Source: Caldilineaceae bacterium | Lineage (GTDB): Bacteria; Chloroflexota; Anaerolineae; Caldilineales; Caldilineaceae | Length of the DNA: 64,000 nt | Assembly (NCBI GenBank): GCA_022827195.1 | Contig: JAJDTL010000029.1 | Coordinates: 38,283 to 102,282 of the forward strand | Direction of reading: 5' to 3' | Part shown: positions 7,789 to 15,429 of the stretch, one piece after another | Position numbering within the stretch: the stretch's first letter is position 1 | Layout of the letters: each line of letters starts with the position of its first letter | Made by a program: the position numbers and the translations under genes | Notes under the pieces: model-generated | What the model was told of the DNA's origin: nothing | Database searches by the model: none | The model's input: the letters and a program-made list of their open reading frames with translations, nothing else

Positions 7789-8790
7789 ATGACAATCCTG
7801 CTGGCTCTCGCCGCAGGCGCAGTCCTAGGCTATCTCTTTGAGCGAGGCGACTTCTGCTTCCACAGCACATTGCGCGGGCTCGTGCGGCGACCGCGTCAAC
7901 CGAACCTGGCACGCGCCTATATCCTGTCGCTGCTCATCGCCGTGCCTCTCGTGCAGGGAATGACCGCACTTGGATGGATTTCACCCTGGATCGCGCCCTG
8001 GTCCTGGCAGGCGAACCTTGTGGGGGGGTTGATCTTCGGCGCGGGCATGGTCGTCGCGGCCACCTGTGTGACCGGCATCTTCTACAAACTCGGCCATGGC
8101 ATGCTGGGCACGCTGGTCGGGCTGGCCACCTGGTCAATCGGCGATGTAGTCACCTGGCGCGGTCCTCTCAACCCGTGGCGCGAAGCGCTGAATCGCAACG
8201 TCGTCGAGGTGGAGGGACAGACGGCCACTCTCGTGAACACGCTGGGCGCCCCGCTGGGGCCGGTTGTCGTCTTCCTGCTGCTGGCGGCGGCGGCCTTCTA
8301 TCTATGGCGAAGCCCTATGCCGAGCCTGGAGGAATACTGGTCATGGCGGACGCTCGGCCTGTCGGTCGGCCTTTTCACCGCCCTGGCGTGGTTGCTGGCG
8401 CGTCTCGGCGAGTCCGACTACACGTTTGGCACATCGCGCGTGCCGACCGCGCTCTACGAGACGCTGGTGAGCGGAGTCGATCCGAGCAATCTGTGGATCC
8501 CGGTGGCGCTTGTGGCCCTACTGCCGGGCGCACTGATCGCTTCACGACGCGCCGGCACATTCTGGGCCAGGGGAGAGTCTACCGGACGCTACGCACAGTT
8601 GGCCGCCGGCGGACTGCTGATGGGCGTTGGCGCCGGCATTTCGGGCGGGTGCAACCTGGGCCACTCCCTCGTTGGCGTGCCGCTCCTGAGCCTTGGCAGC
8701 ATCACGACGACGCTGGCAATGCTGCTGGGCGTCTTCCTGGCAGACCGGGCCATCGGAATGCTGCGCCCTATGCAGCCGAAAGCGAATTGA
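7789..8790 (+). CDS. YeeE/YedE-family transporter (thiosulfate/sulfur-compound uptake type)
   Basis: A 333-residue multi-spanning membrane protein with the family's repeated sulfur-transport motifs: ERGDFCFHS near 18-26 (Cys23), FGAGMVVAATCVTG near 83-96 (Cys93) and GVGAGISGGCNLGHS near the C-terminus. In the characterised family member TsuA, conserved membrane cysteines pass thiosulfate across the membrane; the cysteines seen here sit in comparable Gly-rich motifs. A DoxX-family gene lies on each side, which fits handling of reduced sulfur (thiosulfate, sulfane sulfur). The exact substrate is inferred. Confidence 0.8.
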   Translation: MTILLALAAGAVLGYLFERGDFCFHSTLRGLVRRPRQPNLARAYILSLLIAVPLVQGMTALGWISPWIAPWSWQANLVGGLIFGAGMVVAATCVTGIFYKLGHGMLGTLVGLATWSIGDVVTWRGPLNPWREALNRNVVEVEGQTATLVNTLGAPLGPVVVFLLLAAAAFYLWRSPMPSLEEYWSWRTLGLSVGLFTALAWLLARLGESDYTFGTSRVPTALYETLVSGVDPSNLWIPVALVALLPGALIASRRAGTFWARGESTGRYAQLAAGGLLMGVGAGISGGCNLGHSLVGVPLLSLGSITTTLAMLLGVFLADRAIGMLRPMQPKAN

Positions 8791-8856
8791 GCGTCCCCCG
8801 CGTAGAGGTCTAAAATGAACATGAGAGCGGACACAGAGCATAACGGGAGCAAGAGC

Positions 8857-9348
8857 ATGGGTCAGACGGAAAACAGATTGCGGCAGGCAGCCGCGATTCT
8901 ACGCATAACAGTCGGTGTGATACTGGTCGCTACCTGGTTTGACAACCTGCAAGGGGGAATCTATGCGGCCGACGGCCAGGGCATTGTCGGCCTCTTCAAC
9001 TACCTCTTCAATGACAACGGGGGCGGACCGGCCTTCTACCGGGCGATCATCAACGGCACGATTCTGCAGGTGCCGGGTCTGTTCGCCGTCTTTCAGCTGG
9101 TAGCAGAGCTGTTGATGGGTCTGGCGCTACTGGTCGGCCTGCTCACACCTCTGGCCGGAGTCGGCGCGGCGCTCTTTTTCTTCAACCTCTTCCTGGCCTA
9201 TCTCGGCGGCCAGGACTGGATCTGGACCTATGTATTGCTGACCGTATCCGCGCTGGTCGTGGCGCTGTCGCAGGCCGGGCGCGCATGGGGACTGGACGCG
9301 CTGCTACTGCGACGGCTGGGCGAGCCGCCGCGCGGCCCCATCTGGTGA
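8857..9348 (+). CDS. DoxX-family membrane protein
   Basis: The ATG at 8857 is preferred because GGGAG lies seven bases upstream; an in-frame ATG at 8815 would add 14 polar residues. The 163-residue product has four hydrophobic segments and the DoxX pattern (an early membrane helix with ILRITVGVILVATWFDNL, then AELLMGLALLVGLLTPLAGVG, and AGRAWGLDALL at the end). It ends with AGRAWG as the first DoxX protein does, so the two probably descend from the same family. Together with the YeeE/YedE gene it forms a three-gene membrane module likely concerned with reduced sulfur or quinone-linked oxidation. Confidence 0.7.
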   Translation: MGQTENRLRQAAAILRITVGVILVATWFDNLQGGIYAADGQGIVGLFNYLFNDNGGGPAFYRAIINGTILQVPGLFAVFQLVAELLMGLALLVGLLTPLAGVGAALFFFNLFLAYLGGQDWIWTYVLLTVSALVVALSQAGRAWGLDALLLRRLGEPPRGPIW

Positions 9349-9428
9349 ATCCGGGCATACACTATGTGATGTCCACCCGCAACTGGAACTAGGCGAATAC
9401 TCCATTCGACCACCGGAAACGACGACAG

Positions 9429-10940
9429 ATGGTTCTGGAACTCATCTACCTAATCACCGCGTCGCTCCTCGCCGTTTACGGACTGCAGGCGCTCTTCCTC
9501 ACGCTGATCGCCCGCTGGACCCTGCCCGACCCGGCAGCGCCGCCGCCGCCGGAGATCGAGAACCCGCCCAGCGTGACCGTGCAGCTTCCGGTCTACAATG
9601 AACGCCATGTCGTCCGCCGGCTGATCGACGCGGTAGCCGCATTTGACTGGCCGGCCGATCGAATTCAGATTCAGCTCTTGGACGACTCCAACGATGACAC
9701 GAGCCAGATAATCGCCCACAGCGTTGCCATCCACGGGCAAAGAGGTATCGACATCGCGCAATGCCGCCGCGCCGACCGCCAGGGCTACAAGGCCGGCGCT
9801 CTGCGTGAAGGGCTTGCCGACGCACGCGGCGAGTTTCTCGCCATCTTCGACGCCGACTTCGTCCCGCCACCGGACTTTCTCCAGCGCACGATCCCTTCCT
9901 TCGACGATCCCGCGGTCGGTTGTGTTCAGACCCGGTGGGGCCATCTGAACCCTGATGTCTCGCGCTTGACGCAAGCACAGTCGCTTGGCATCGACGGCCA
10001 CTTTGTCGTCGAACAGAGAGCCCGCAGTGAGCTTGGCGCAATGCTCAACTTCAATGGCACAGCGGGTGTCTGGCGGCGGAGCTGTATGGAGGACGCCGGC
10101 GGCTGGCAGGGCGACACACTCACGGAAGACCTGGACTTGAGCTATCGCGCCCAGCTGTGCGGCTGGCGGGTAGCCTTTCTTCCCGATGTAACTGTTCCCG
10201 CGGAGATCCCGGTCTCGGTCGACGCTTTCAAACGCCAGCAGTTCCGGTGGGCAAAAGGCAGTATGCAAACCGCGAAGAAGCTGTTCACCGCCGTTCTCGG
10301 TTTGCCCAGGGCCTTCCCTTTACCTGCCGGCGAGCGCGCCAGAATTCCTCTGTGGAGTAAGGCGCTTGGCCTTGTGCATCTGACCAGCTACGCGGTCCAC
10401 CCGCTGATGATTCTCAACCTGCTCTTCCTGCTGCCGATGATGTCCTCCTTAAGCCCGGTCCTCAAGGTTGCCTCATTTTTCTCGCTGACGGCCTTCGGCC
10501 CGCCGCTGATGTATTGGACGGCGATGCAGACCCGGGGCATACCGGCAAGGAAACGGATTTTCCGGCTCATGGTGCTGTTGGGGCTGGGAACCGGCCTGTC
10601 GGTGAACAACAGCCGCGCGGTCTGCGAAGCGCTCCTGGGTGTACGCAGCGGATTCAAGCGCACGCCCAAGTTCGCCGTCACCCGCGCAGCCAACGACTGG
10701 CATACGAGCGCCTACGTTCTGCCCAGCGACCCCACGGTCTGGGCCGAGATTGTTCTGGCCCTGTACGCGATCTCGCTGCTGCTGTACAGCCTCCTGAACG
10801 GCATCTGGTGGCTTCTGCCGTGGCTTTCCCTCTACTCCGGCGGATACACCTTCATCGCCTTCCTCTCCATGCGCCAGGCGTGGGAGAAACGCGGCGCTCT
10901 CCGCCACGCGTTGACGGCCGCGCGGGAGACGGGAGATTGA
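9429..10940 (+). CDS. Membrane glycosyltransferase family 2 (cellulose-synthase/CsgA-like glucosyltransferase type)
   Basis: The 503-residue protein has an N-terminal membrane helix (3-28) and a cytoplasmic GT-A domain: LPVYNE near 53, LLDDSND near 83, the metal-binding DAD at 141-143, TED at 232-234 and the QxxRW motif ending at Trp274. Four or more membrane helices follow (about 310-400 and 435-490). This is the architecture of processive or membrane-anchored GT2 enzymes that transfer sugars from nucleotide sugars to lipids or polysaccharides. It heads a cluster of sugar-transfer genes, so envelope glycolipid or polysaccharide synthesis is likely. The acceptor is unknown. Confidence 0.85.
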   Translation: MVLELIYLITASLLAVYGLQALFLTLIARWTLPDPAAPPPPEIENPPSVTVQLPVYNERHVVRRLIDAVAAFDWPADRIQIQLLDDSNDDTSQIIAHSVAIHGQRGIDIAQCRRADRQGYKAGALREGLADARGEFLAIFDADFVPPPDFLQRTIPSFDDPAVGCVQTRWGHLNPDVSRLTQAQSLGIDGHFVVEQRARSELGAMLNFNGTAGVWRRSCMEDAGGWQGDTLTEDLDLSYRAQLCGWRVAFLPDVTVPAEIPVSVDAFKRQQFRWAKGSMQTAKKLFTAVLGLPRAFPLPAGERARIPLWSKALGLVHLTSYAVHPLMILNLLFLLPMMSSLSPVLKVASFFSLTAFGPPLMYWTAMQTRGIPARKRIFRLMVLLGLGTGLSVNNSRAVCEALLGVRSGFKRTPKFAVTRAANDWHTSAYVLPSDPTVWAEIVLALYAISLLLYSLLNGIWWLLPWLSLYSGGYTFIAFLSMRQAWEKRGALRHALTAARETGD

Positions 10941-11716
10941 CCGCCGGCAACTCTGCGAAGACTGACAAAAGAGCCGGTCGACGGGCACTGCTTGTCATGG
11001 CGAAACAGCCGGTCGCCGGTCGCGCCAAAACGCGCCTCGTGCCCCCGCTGACCGACGAATCCGCAGCCGCTCTTTACCGCTGCTTCCTGGAGGATGTTCT
11101 CGCAACCGTGCGCGCCGCGGCCCGCCCGGCCGCTTTCACACCGTTCGTCGCCTACACGCCTGCCGCTGCGCGCGATTACTTCAGCAGCATTGCGCCGGAT
11201 TTCCAACTCATCCCGCAGCAGAGCGGGCAGATAGAAAATGCCACAGACTCTTCTCCCCTCAATCCTGCCTCTTCCCAATTGGGCGACCGCTTGCAGAACG
11301 TGCTATCGACCGCATTGAGACAGGGCCACCGTCAGGTCGCCGCCATCAACAGCGACAGCCCAACCCTCCCGTCAGAACTCCTGCGCGCTGCATTTCACCG
11401 CCTGGACGATCCCCATGTCGACGCCGTGTTCGGCCCCTGTGCAGATGGCGGCTACTATCTGATCGGCGTGAAGAAGGCGCCCGAACGGCTGGTGACGGCG
11501 GTAGAGATGTCTACGCCCACAGTTCTGCAGGATACGTTGGCCGTTGCTGAGGAGGAGACATTGCGCGTCGAGCTATTGCCCGAATGGTACGATGTAGATA
11601 GCGCCGACGACCTGGAGCGCCTGCGCATCGAATTGGCCGCGCACCCGGAGAGGGCACCCGCCTCCAACCGCTTCTTCAACAAAACATGGCCGTCGAAGTC
11701 ATCATTCCGGCTTTGA
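10937..11716 (+). CDS. TIGR04282/DUF2064-family nucleotidyl/glycosyl transferase-like protein
   Basis: The TTG at 10937 overlaps the preceding stop codon and follows GGGAG; starting at the ATG at 10997 would remove the first beta strand (RRALLVMAK), so TTG is preferred (259 residues). The family hallmarks are visible: AKQPVAGRAKTRL near the start, a central INSDSPTLP near residue 135, then DAVFGPCADGGYYLIG and a DVDSADDL ending. The family has a GT-A-like fold and occurs in many envelope clusters and in arsenosugar synthesis. No arsenosugar genes are seen nearby, so a role with the flanking glycosyltransferases is more likely. Confidence 0.7.
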   Translation: MTAGNSAKTDKRAGRRALLVMAKQPVAGRAKTRLVPPLTDESAAALYRCFLEDVLATVRAAARPAAFTPFVAYTPAAARDYFSSIAPDFQLIPQQSGQIENATDSSPLNPASSQLGDRLQNVLSTALRQGHRQVAAINSDSPTLPSELLRAAFHRLDDPHVDAVFGPCADGGYYLIGVKKAPERLVTAVEMSTPTVLQDTLAVAEEETLRVELLPEWYDVDSADDLERLRIELAAHPERAPASNRFFNKTWPSKSSFRL

Positions 11717-12369
11717 ACGAAGCCGGCAATATCGCTCAACTGGTGCAAGAGGCCGCGGCGCAACCGGTGGCGCGGGTGATTGTTGTCGACAATGGCTCCA
11801 GCGACGGCACCGGTCGTCTTGCGGCGGAAGCCGGCGCGCACGTGGTCGTCGAGCCGCGGCAGGGCTACGGCTATGCCTGCGCGGCCGGCGCCGAGGCCGC
11901 GACAGGCGAGATTCTGGTCTTTCTCGACGGCGATTTCAGCTCGCTGCCGGTCGAAATGCCCAGACTGATTGCCCCGATTCAACGCGGCGAGGCCGCACTG
12001 GTGCTCGGTTCACGCGTACTGGGAGAGATTATGCCTGGGGCGATGCCGGCGCATCAGCGTTTCGGCAACAGGCTTACGTCCGGGCTGATGCGACGGCTTT
12101 ACGGCGTGCCGGTGACCGACCTGGGACCGTACCGGGCAGTCCGCCGCGACCTGCTGCTGGCGTTGAATATGCAGGAGATGACCTTCGGCTGGCCCACTGA
12201 AATGATGGTAAAATGCGCGCGGCGGGGCACGCCGATCCTGGAAGTGCCGGTCAGTTTTGCGCCGCGACGATCCGGACAGTCGAAGGTAAGCGGCACACTG
12301 CGCGGCTCCATCCTGGCCGCCTACTACATTCTCGGCGTCACGCTGCGCTATGCCTTTTCGAACGAATAG
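11686..12369 (+). CDS. Glycosyltransferase family 2 (dolichyl-phosphate-mannose-synthase-like)
   Basis: A compact 227-residue GT-A domain: VIIPALNEAGNI at the N-terminus, VVDNGSSDGT near 33-42, the FLDGDFS metal motif near 83-89, and a VTDLGPYRAVRR segment, typical of small polyprenyl-phosphate sugar transferases. A hydrophobic segment near the C-terminus (GSILAAYYILGVTLRY) may associate with the membrane. It overlaps the upstream gene by 31 bases, implying one transcript. A product such as a polyprenyl-phosphate hexose would suit the GT39-like enzyme at 13289. That link is inferred. Confidence 0.8.
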   Translation: MAVEVIIPALNEAGNIAQLVQEAAAQPVARVIVVDNGSSDGTGRLAAEAGAHVVVEPRQGYGYACAAGAEAATGEILVFLDGDFSSLPVEMPRLIAPIQRGEAALVLGSRVLGEIMPGAMPAHQRFGNRLTSGLMRRLYGVPVTDLGPYRAVRRDLLLALNMQEMTFGWPTEMMVKCARRGTPILEVPVSFAPRRSGQSKVSGTLRGSILAAYYILGVTLRYAFSNE

Positions 12370-12375
12370 CCGGCA

Positions 12376-13269
12376 GTGGGGCCGCGAACCGCCGGCCGCT
12401 GGAAATCTGCTGACGTGACCCACCGCAAGGCTATCCTCTTCCAGGCCCTGGCAGCCGTTCTGTTCAGCACGGGGGGGCTGCTGATCAAAATCGTTTCCAT
12501 CGAGCCGCTGGCCCTGATGGGCGTGCGCAGCGCCATCGCTGCCTTGGTGATCGGTCTCTTCATGGGGCGGCCCCGCTTCGTCTGGTCTGTGCCACAGCTT
12601 GGCGGGGCTATCGCACTCGCCGCCGCCCAAGGTTTCTTCATCTTTGCCAACCGCGAAACCACGGCCGCCAACGCGATTTTCATCCAGTACACCGCGCCCG
12701 TGTTCGTCGCCTTCTTCGGAATCCTCTATCTGCGCGAACCCGTACGCAAGCTGGACTGGTTCTCTCTGGCGGCAATCGGCGCCGGGCTGCTATTCTTCTA
12801 TGGCGATGGGTTGACCGCCCACGGCGCAACCGGCAATCTCTACGCCTTGCTGGCCGGCATCTCATTCGCCTGGTTTCTCCTGTTCATGCGTAAACAGAAA
12901 GATGCGTCGACCATCGAAACCGTCTTCCTGGGCAACATTCTGGCGGCAATCCTGGGCCTGCCCTTCCTGCGCGAGGCCGCGCCCAGCGCCGTCGACTGGG
13001 CAGGGATGCTCGCCCTCGGTATCTTTCAGATAGGTTTCCCCTTCATCCTCGTTGCCCTCGCCATCAAAAAGCTGACTGCGGTGGGAGCCGTCCTCATCCA
13101 GGCCCTCGAGCCGATTCTCAGCCCGATTTGGGTTGTCCTCTTCATCGGGGAAGCGCCGACGCCGCTGGCGTTTCTGGGCGGTGCAATCGTTATCGGCGCG
13201 GTGACGCTGCGCTCGGTCCTGACGACACGGACACATCGCGTGCAGCCCGCTTCCCAGCCGACCACATGA
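12376..13269 (+). CDS. EamA/DMT-family transporter
   Basis: A membrane protein of up to 297 residues with about ten hydrophobic segments arranged as two EamA repeats; helices such as ALAAVLFSTGGLLIKI, then NAIFIQYTAPVFVAFFGILYLREP and LIQALEPILSPIWVVLFIGE carry the typical repeat ends. Drug/metabolite transporters export amino acids, drugs or lipids. Start choice is unclear: GTG at 12376 lies six bases after the preceding gene, and GTG at 12415 would begin just before the first helix; neither has a good ribosome-binding site. It probably belongs to the envelope transcript but may be unrelated in function. Confidence 0.75.
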   Translation: MGPRTAGRWKSADVTHRKAILFQALAAVLFSTGGLLIKIVSIEPLALMGVRSAIAALVIGLFMGRPRFVWSVPQLGGAIALAAAQGFFIFANRETTAANAIFIQYTAPVFVAFFGILYLREPVRKLDWFSLAAIGAGLLFFYGDGLTAHGATGNLYALLAGISFAWFLLFMRKQKDASTIETVFLGNILAAILGLPFLREAAPSAVDWAGMLALGIFQIGFPFILVALAIKKLTAVGAVLIQALEPILSPIWVVLFIGEAPTPLAFLGGAIVIGAVTLRSVLTTRTHRVQPASQPTT

Positions 13270-13288
13270 AGACGCGCCCAGGACGATT

Positions 13289-15379
13289 GTGAGTAGCCGG
13301 AACTCTTCCTCTCAAGGTAGTATCACAAACTCCGCCTCCAGCAGAATTGCGCTATGGCAACGTCTGTCGAGCTCTTTCCCGGCCGACCTGGTTGTCCTCG
13401 CGGCGGCCGCGTGCACACGTTTCTGGCGGCTGGAATTTCACAGCTTCTGGTTCGACGAAGCGGTCTCTCTCGCCTGGGCCAGGGCAGACGCCGCCGATAT
13501 CCTGCGAATAACCTTGCAGCTCAGCCGCGATAAGCACCCGCCCGCCTACTATTTGGCGCTCCACTACTGGCAGGGGCTGCTCGAATGGTTCGGCGCAGCC
13601 GAAAGCGATGCCGCCTTGCGCACTCTCGGCGTGCTGATGGGGCTGCTGATGGTCTGGGGAATCATACGGCTGGCAACGGAGCTCAGCGGGCGCGTCACCG
13701 GTCTTCTGGCCGGTCTGTTTGTGGCGCTCGCGCCCTTTCTGGTGTGGTACAGCCAGGAACTGCGCATGTTCCAGCCCGCTGCGACCGCAATTGTGTGGGC
13801 CCTCTTCTTCATGGTCGATGCAAGAAGGCACGATCCGTCACAGGGCCGTCCCGCCGCGCTGTCCCGGCTTCTTCGCTGGCTCGGCTTCGCCGCGGCGCTC
13901 ATCCTTTCCCTCTACAGCTATCTATACGCCGCCTTCTTCCTGCCCGGGCTCGGTCTGTCGCTGATTCTGCTGGCATGTCGGGGCGGCGCAGTTGACAGAC
14001 GCTACCTGCTTGAAGGAAGCACGGCCCTGGCAATCGTAGCCGCACTCTTTCTGCCCCTGGCCCGCAATGCGTGGCTCGTAAACAGCGCGGAGAATCCGCC
14101 GGGCGCGGCCTTTGCTGATTTTCTGCCCAATCTGTGGCTCCAGCTGAAAATATTCACGGTCTGGCTCGCCTCGTGGTCGACCGGTCCGAAAATTGCGGCC
14201 GTCTCTTTCTTTGCCTTCCTTGTTGCGGCAGGCCTGACCTTGCCCGGCAAAGAGCGCCGCGGCCCGCAGTTCGGCGACCAGCCCCTCGCCCGGTCGCTAT
14301 TCCAGCGCTTAGCAGCGGGCGATCAGGTACTTCTGTGGCTGTGGATCGGCGGACCACTGCTTATCGGCAATCTGCTGCTGGCGGCGAACGCGGCGATCTT
14401 TCGCGAGGACCGTTACTTTCTCTTCGTGGCGCCGTTTGTCCTCTGGGGCGCAGCGCGTGGTGTCGGTGCCATCGGGCGTCGGTGGACTTCGGCCGGAATC
14501 TGTAGCGGCGTGATTGCCGTCGCGCTCCTGGCCGCGGCGCTGCCGGTTTTGTGGACGCCCTGGATGTTCCGCGAAAACTGGCGCGCCACGGCAGAGTATA
14601 TCAGTGCGTACCGGCAGAGCAGCCCAGGCTTCGTCACAGCCGCCGTCATCCATCCCTACTTTGTGCTCCCCGCGTTGGAATGGTACTTGCGCCGGGAGTC
14701 GACAGCGGACGAACTGCCGATCTTCGGCAATTTTGGCGACACCCTGACGCCGGAGAAATCGGACTCGATCATCGCGCCGCATCTGCAGAAGATCTCGGCA
14801 GACCTGGGCGCCGATACCGTCTGGCTGGTCCAGAGGCATCTGGCCGGCGTGGATGACCAGCGGCTGGTACAGGCCTGGATGGATGCCAACTACCCGCTTA
14901 TCACCGAGCAGTACCCGACCGGCATTCACGTGCGCGGCTATGCCGTCCGCCACCGTTATCAGGAGCTGCCTGAGCTCTCGGATAGGACCGTTTTCCCGAA
15001 CGCGCAACTCTTCCCCGGGATCGAGCTGGCCGCCTGCGAGATTGTGACGCCGGTCGTCGCGGCGCGCGATGTCATATATCACCCGCCGAGCGGTTGGGTC
15101 CACGTACGGTTTTGGTTGCGGGCCATCAAGGCCATCGGAGAGGAGCCGACGATATTCGCGCTGATTCAGTCTGATGACGGCAATGTCTGGGGCCGTTCCC
15201 TGGAACGTTCCGGGGACGTGCTGGCTGTCTATCCGCCGGCCCTGTGGCAACCGGGCGAGTTGGTGCGCGTCGAGTTGGATGTAAACCTCAACCCTCTGAC
15301 GCGTCCCGGCTCCTACAACGTAAAGGTCGAGGCGGCCGGCGAATTCGGGGTGCCCTGCGGCAGGGTCCAAATTGAGTGA
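13289..15379 (+). CDS. GT39-like membrane glycosyltransferase (ArnT/PMT type)
   Basis: The 696-residue protein starts at GTG. After a short polar N-terminus it has 11-13 predicted membrane helices up to about residue 430, followed by a soluble C-terminal domain (about 435-696) that ends in a beta-rich region. The first extracytoplasmic loop carries FWFDEAVSL near residue 54, the acidic pair that defines the catalytic loop of GT-C enzymes, and a DKHPPAYY motif near 81. GT39/GT83 enzymes transfer a sugar from a polyprenyl-phosphate carrier to a protein or lipid on the outer face of the membrane. The nearby DPM1-like gene could supply such a donor. Confidence 0.75.
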   Translation: MSSRNSSSQGSITNSASSRIALWQRLSSSFPADLVVLAAAACTRFWRLEFHSFWFDEAVSLAWARADAADILRITLQLSRDKHPPAYYLALHYWQGLLEWFGAAESDAALRTLGVLMGLLMVWGIIRLATELSGRVTGLLAGLFVALAPFLVWYSQELRMFQPAATAIVWALFFMVDARRHDPSQGRPAALSRLLRWLGFAAALILSLYSYLYAAFFLPGLGLSLILLACRGGAVDRRYLLEGSTALAIVAALFLPLARNAWLVNSAENPPGAAFADFLPNLWLQLKIFTVWLASWSTGPKIAAVSFFAFLVAAGLTLPGKERRGPQFGDQPLARSLFQRLAAGDQVLLWLWIGGPLLIGNLLLAANAAIFREDRYFLFVAPFVLWGAARGVGAIGRRWTSAGICSGVIAVALLAAALPVLWTPWMFRENWRATAEYISAYRQSSPGFVTAAVIHPYFVLPALEWYLRRESTADELPIFGNFGDTLTPEKSDSIIAPHLQKISADLGADTVWLVQRHLAGVDDQRLVQAWMDANYPLITEQYPTGIHVRGYAVRHRYQELPELSDRTVFPNAQLFPGIELAACEIVTPVVAARDVIYHPPSGWVHVRFWLRAIKAIGEEPTIFALIQSDDGNVWGRSLERSGDVLAVYPPALWQPGELVRVELDVNLNPLTRPGSYNVKVEAAGEFGVPCGRVQIE

Positions 15380-15429
15380 GAGGGCTACACTGATCCAGGT
15401 GAGGCGCGTTCAACGAGCGCTGGATGTTT

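Noticed and set aside
10937..11716. Arsenosugar biosynthesis role suggested by the TIGR04282 family
   Set aside because: No ArsS-type radical SAM or ArsM gene lies nearby; the radical SAM gene at 1962 is of the B12-binding type and far away. The glycosyltransferase setting explains the gene better.
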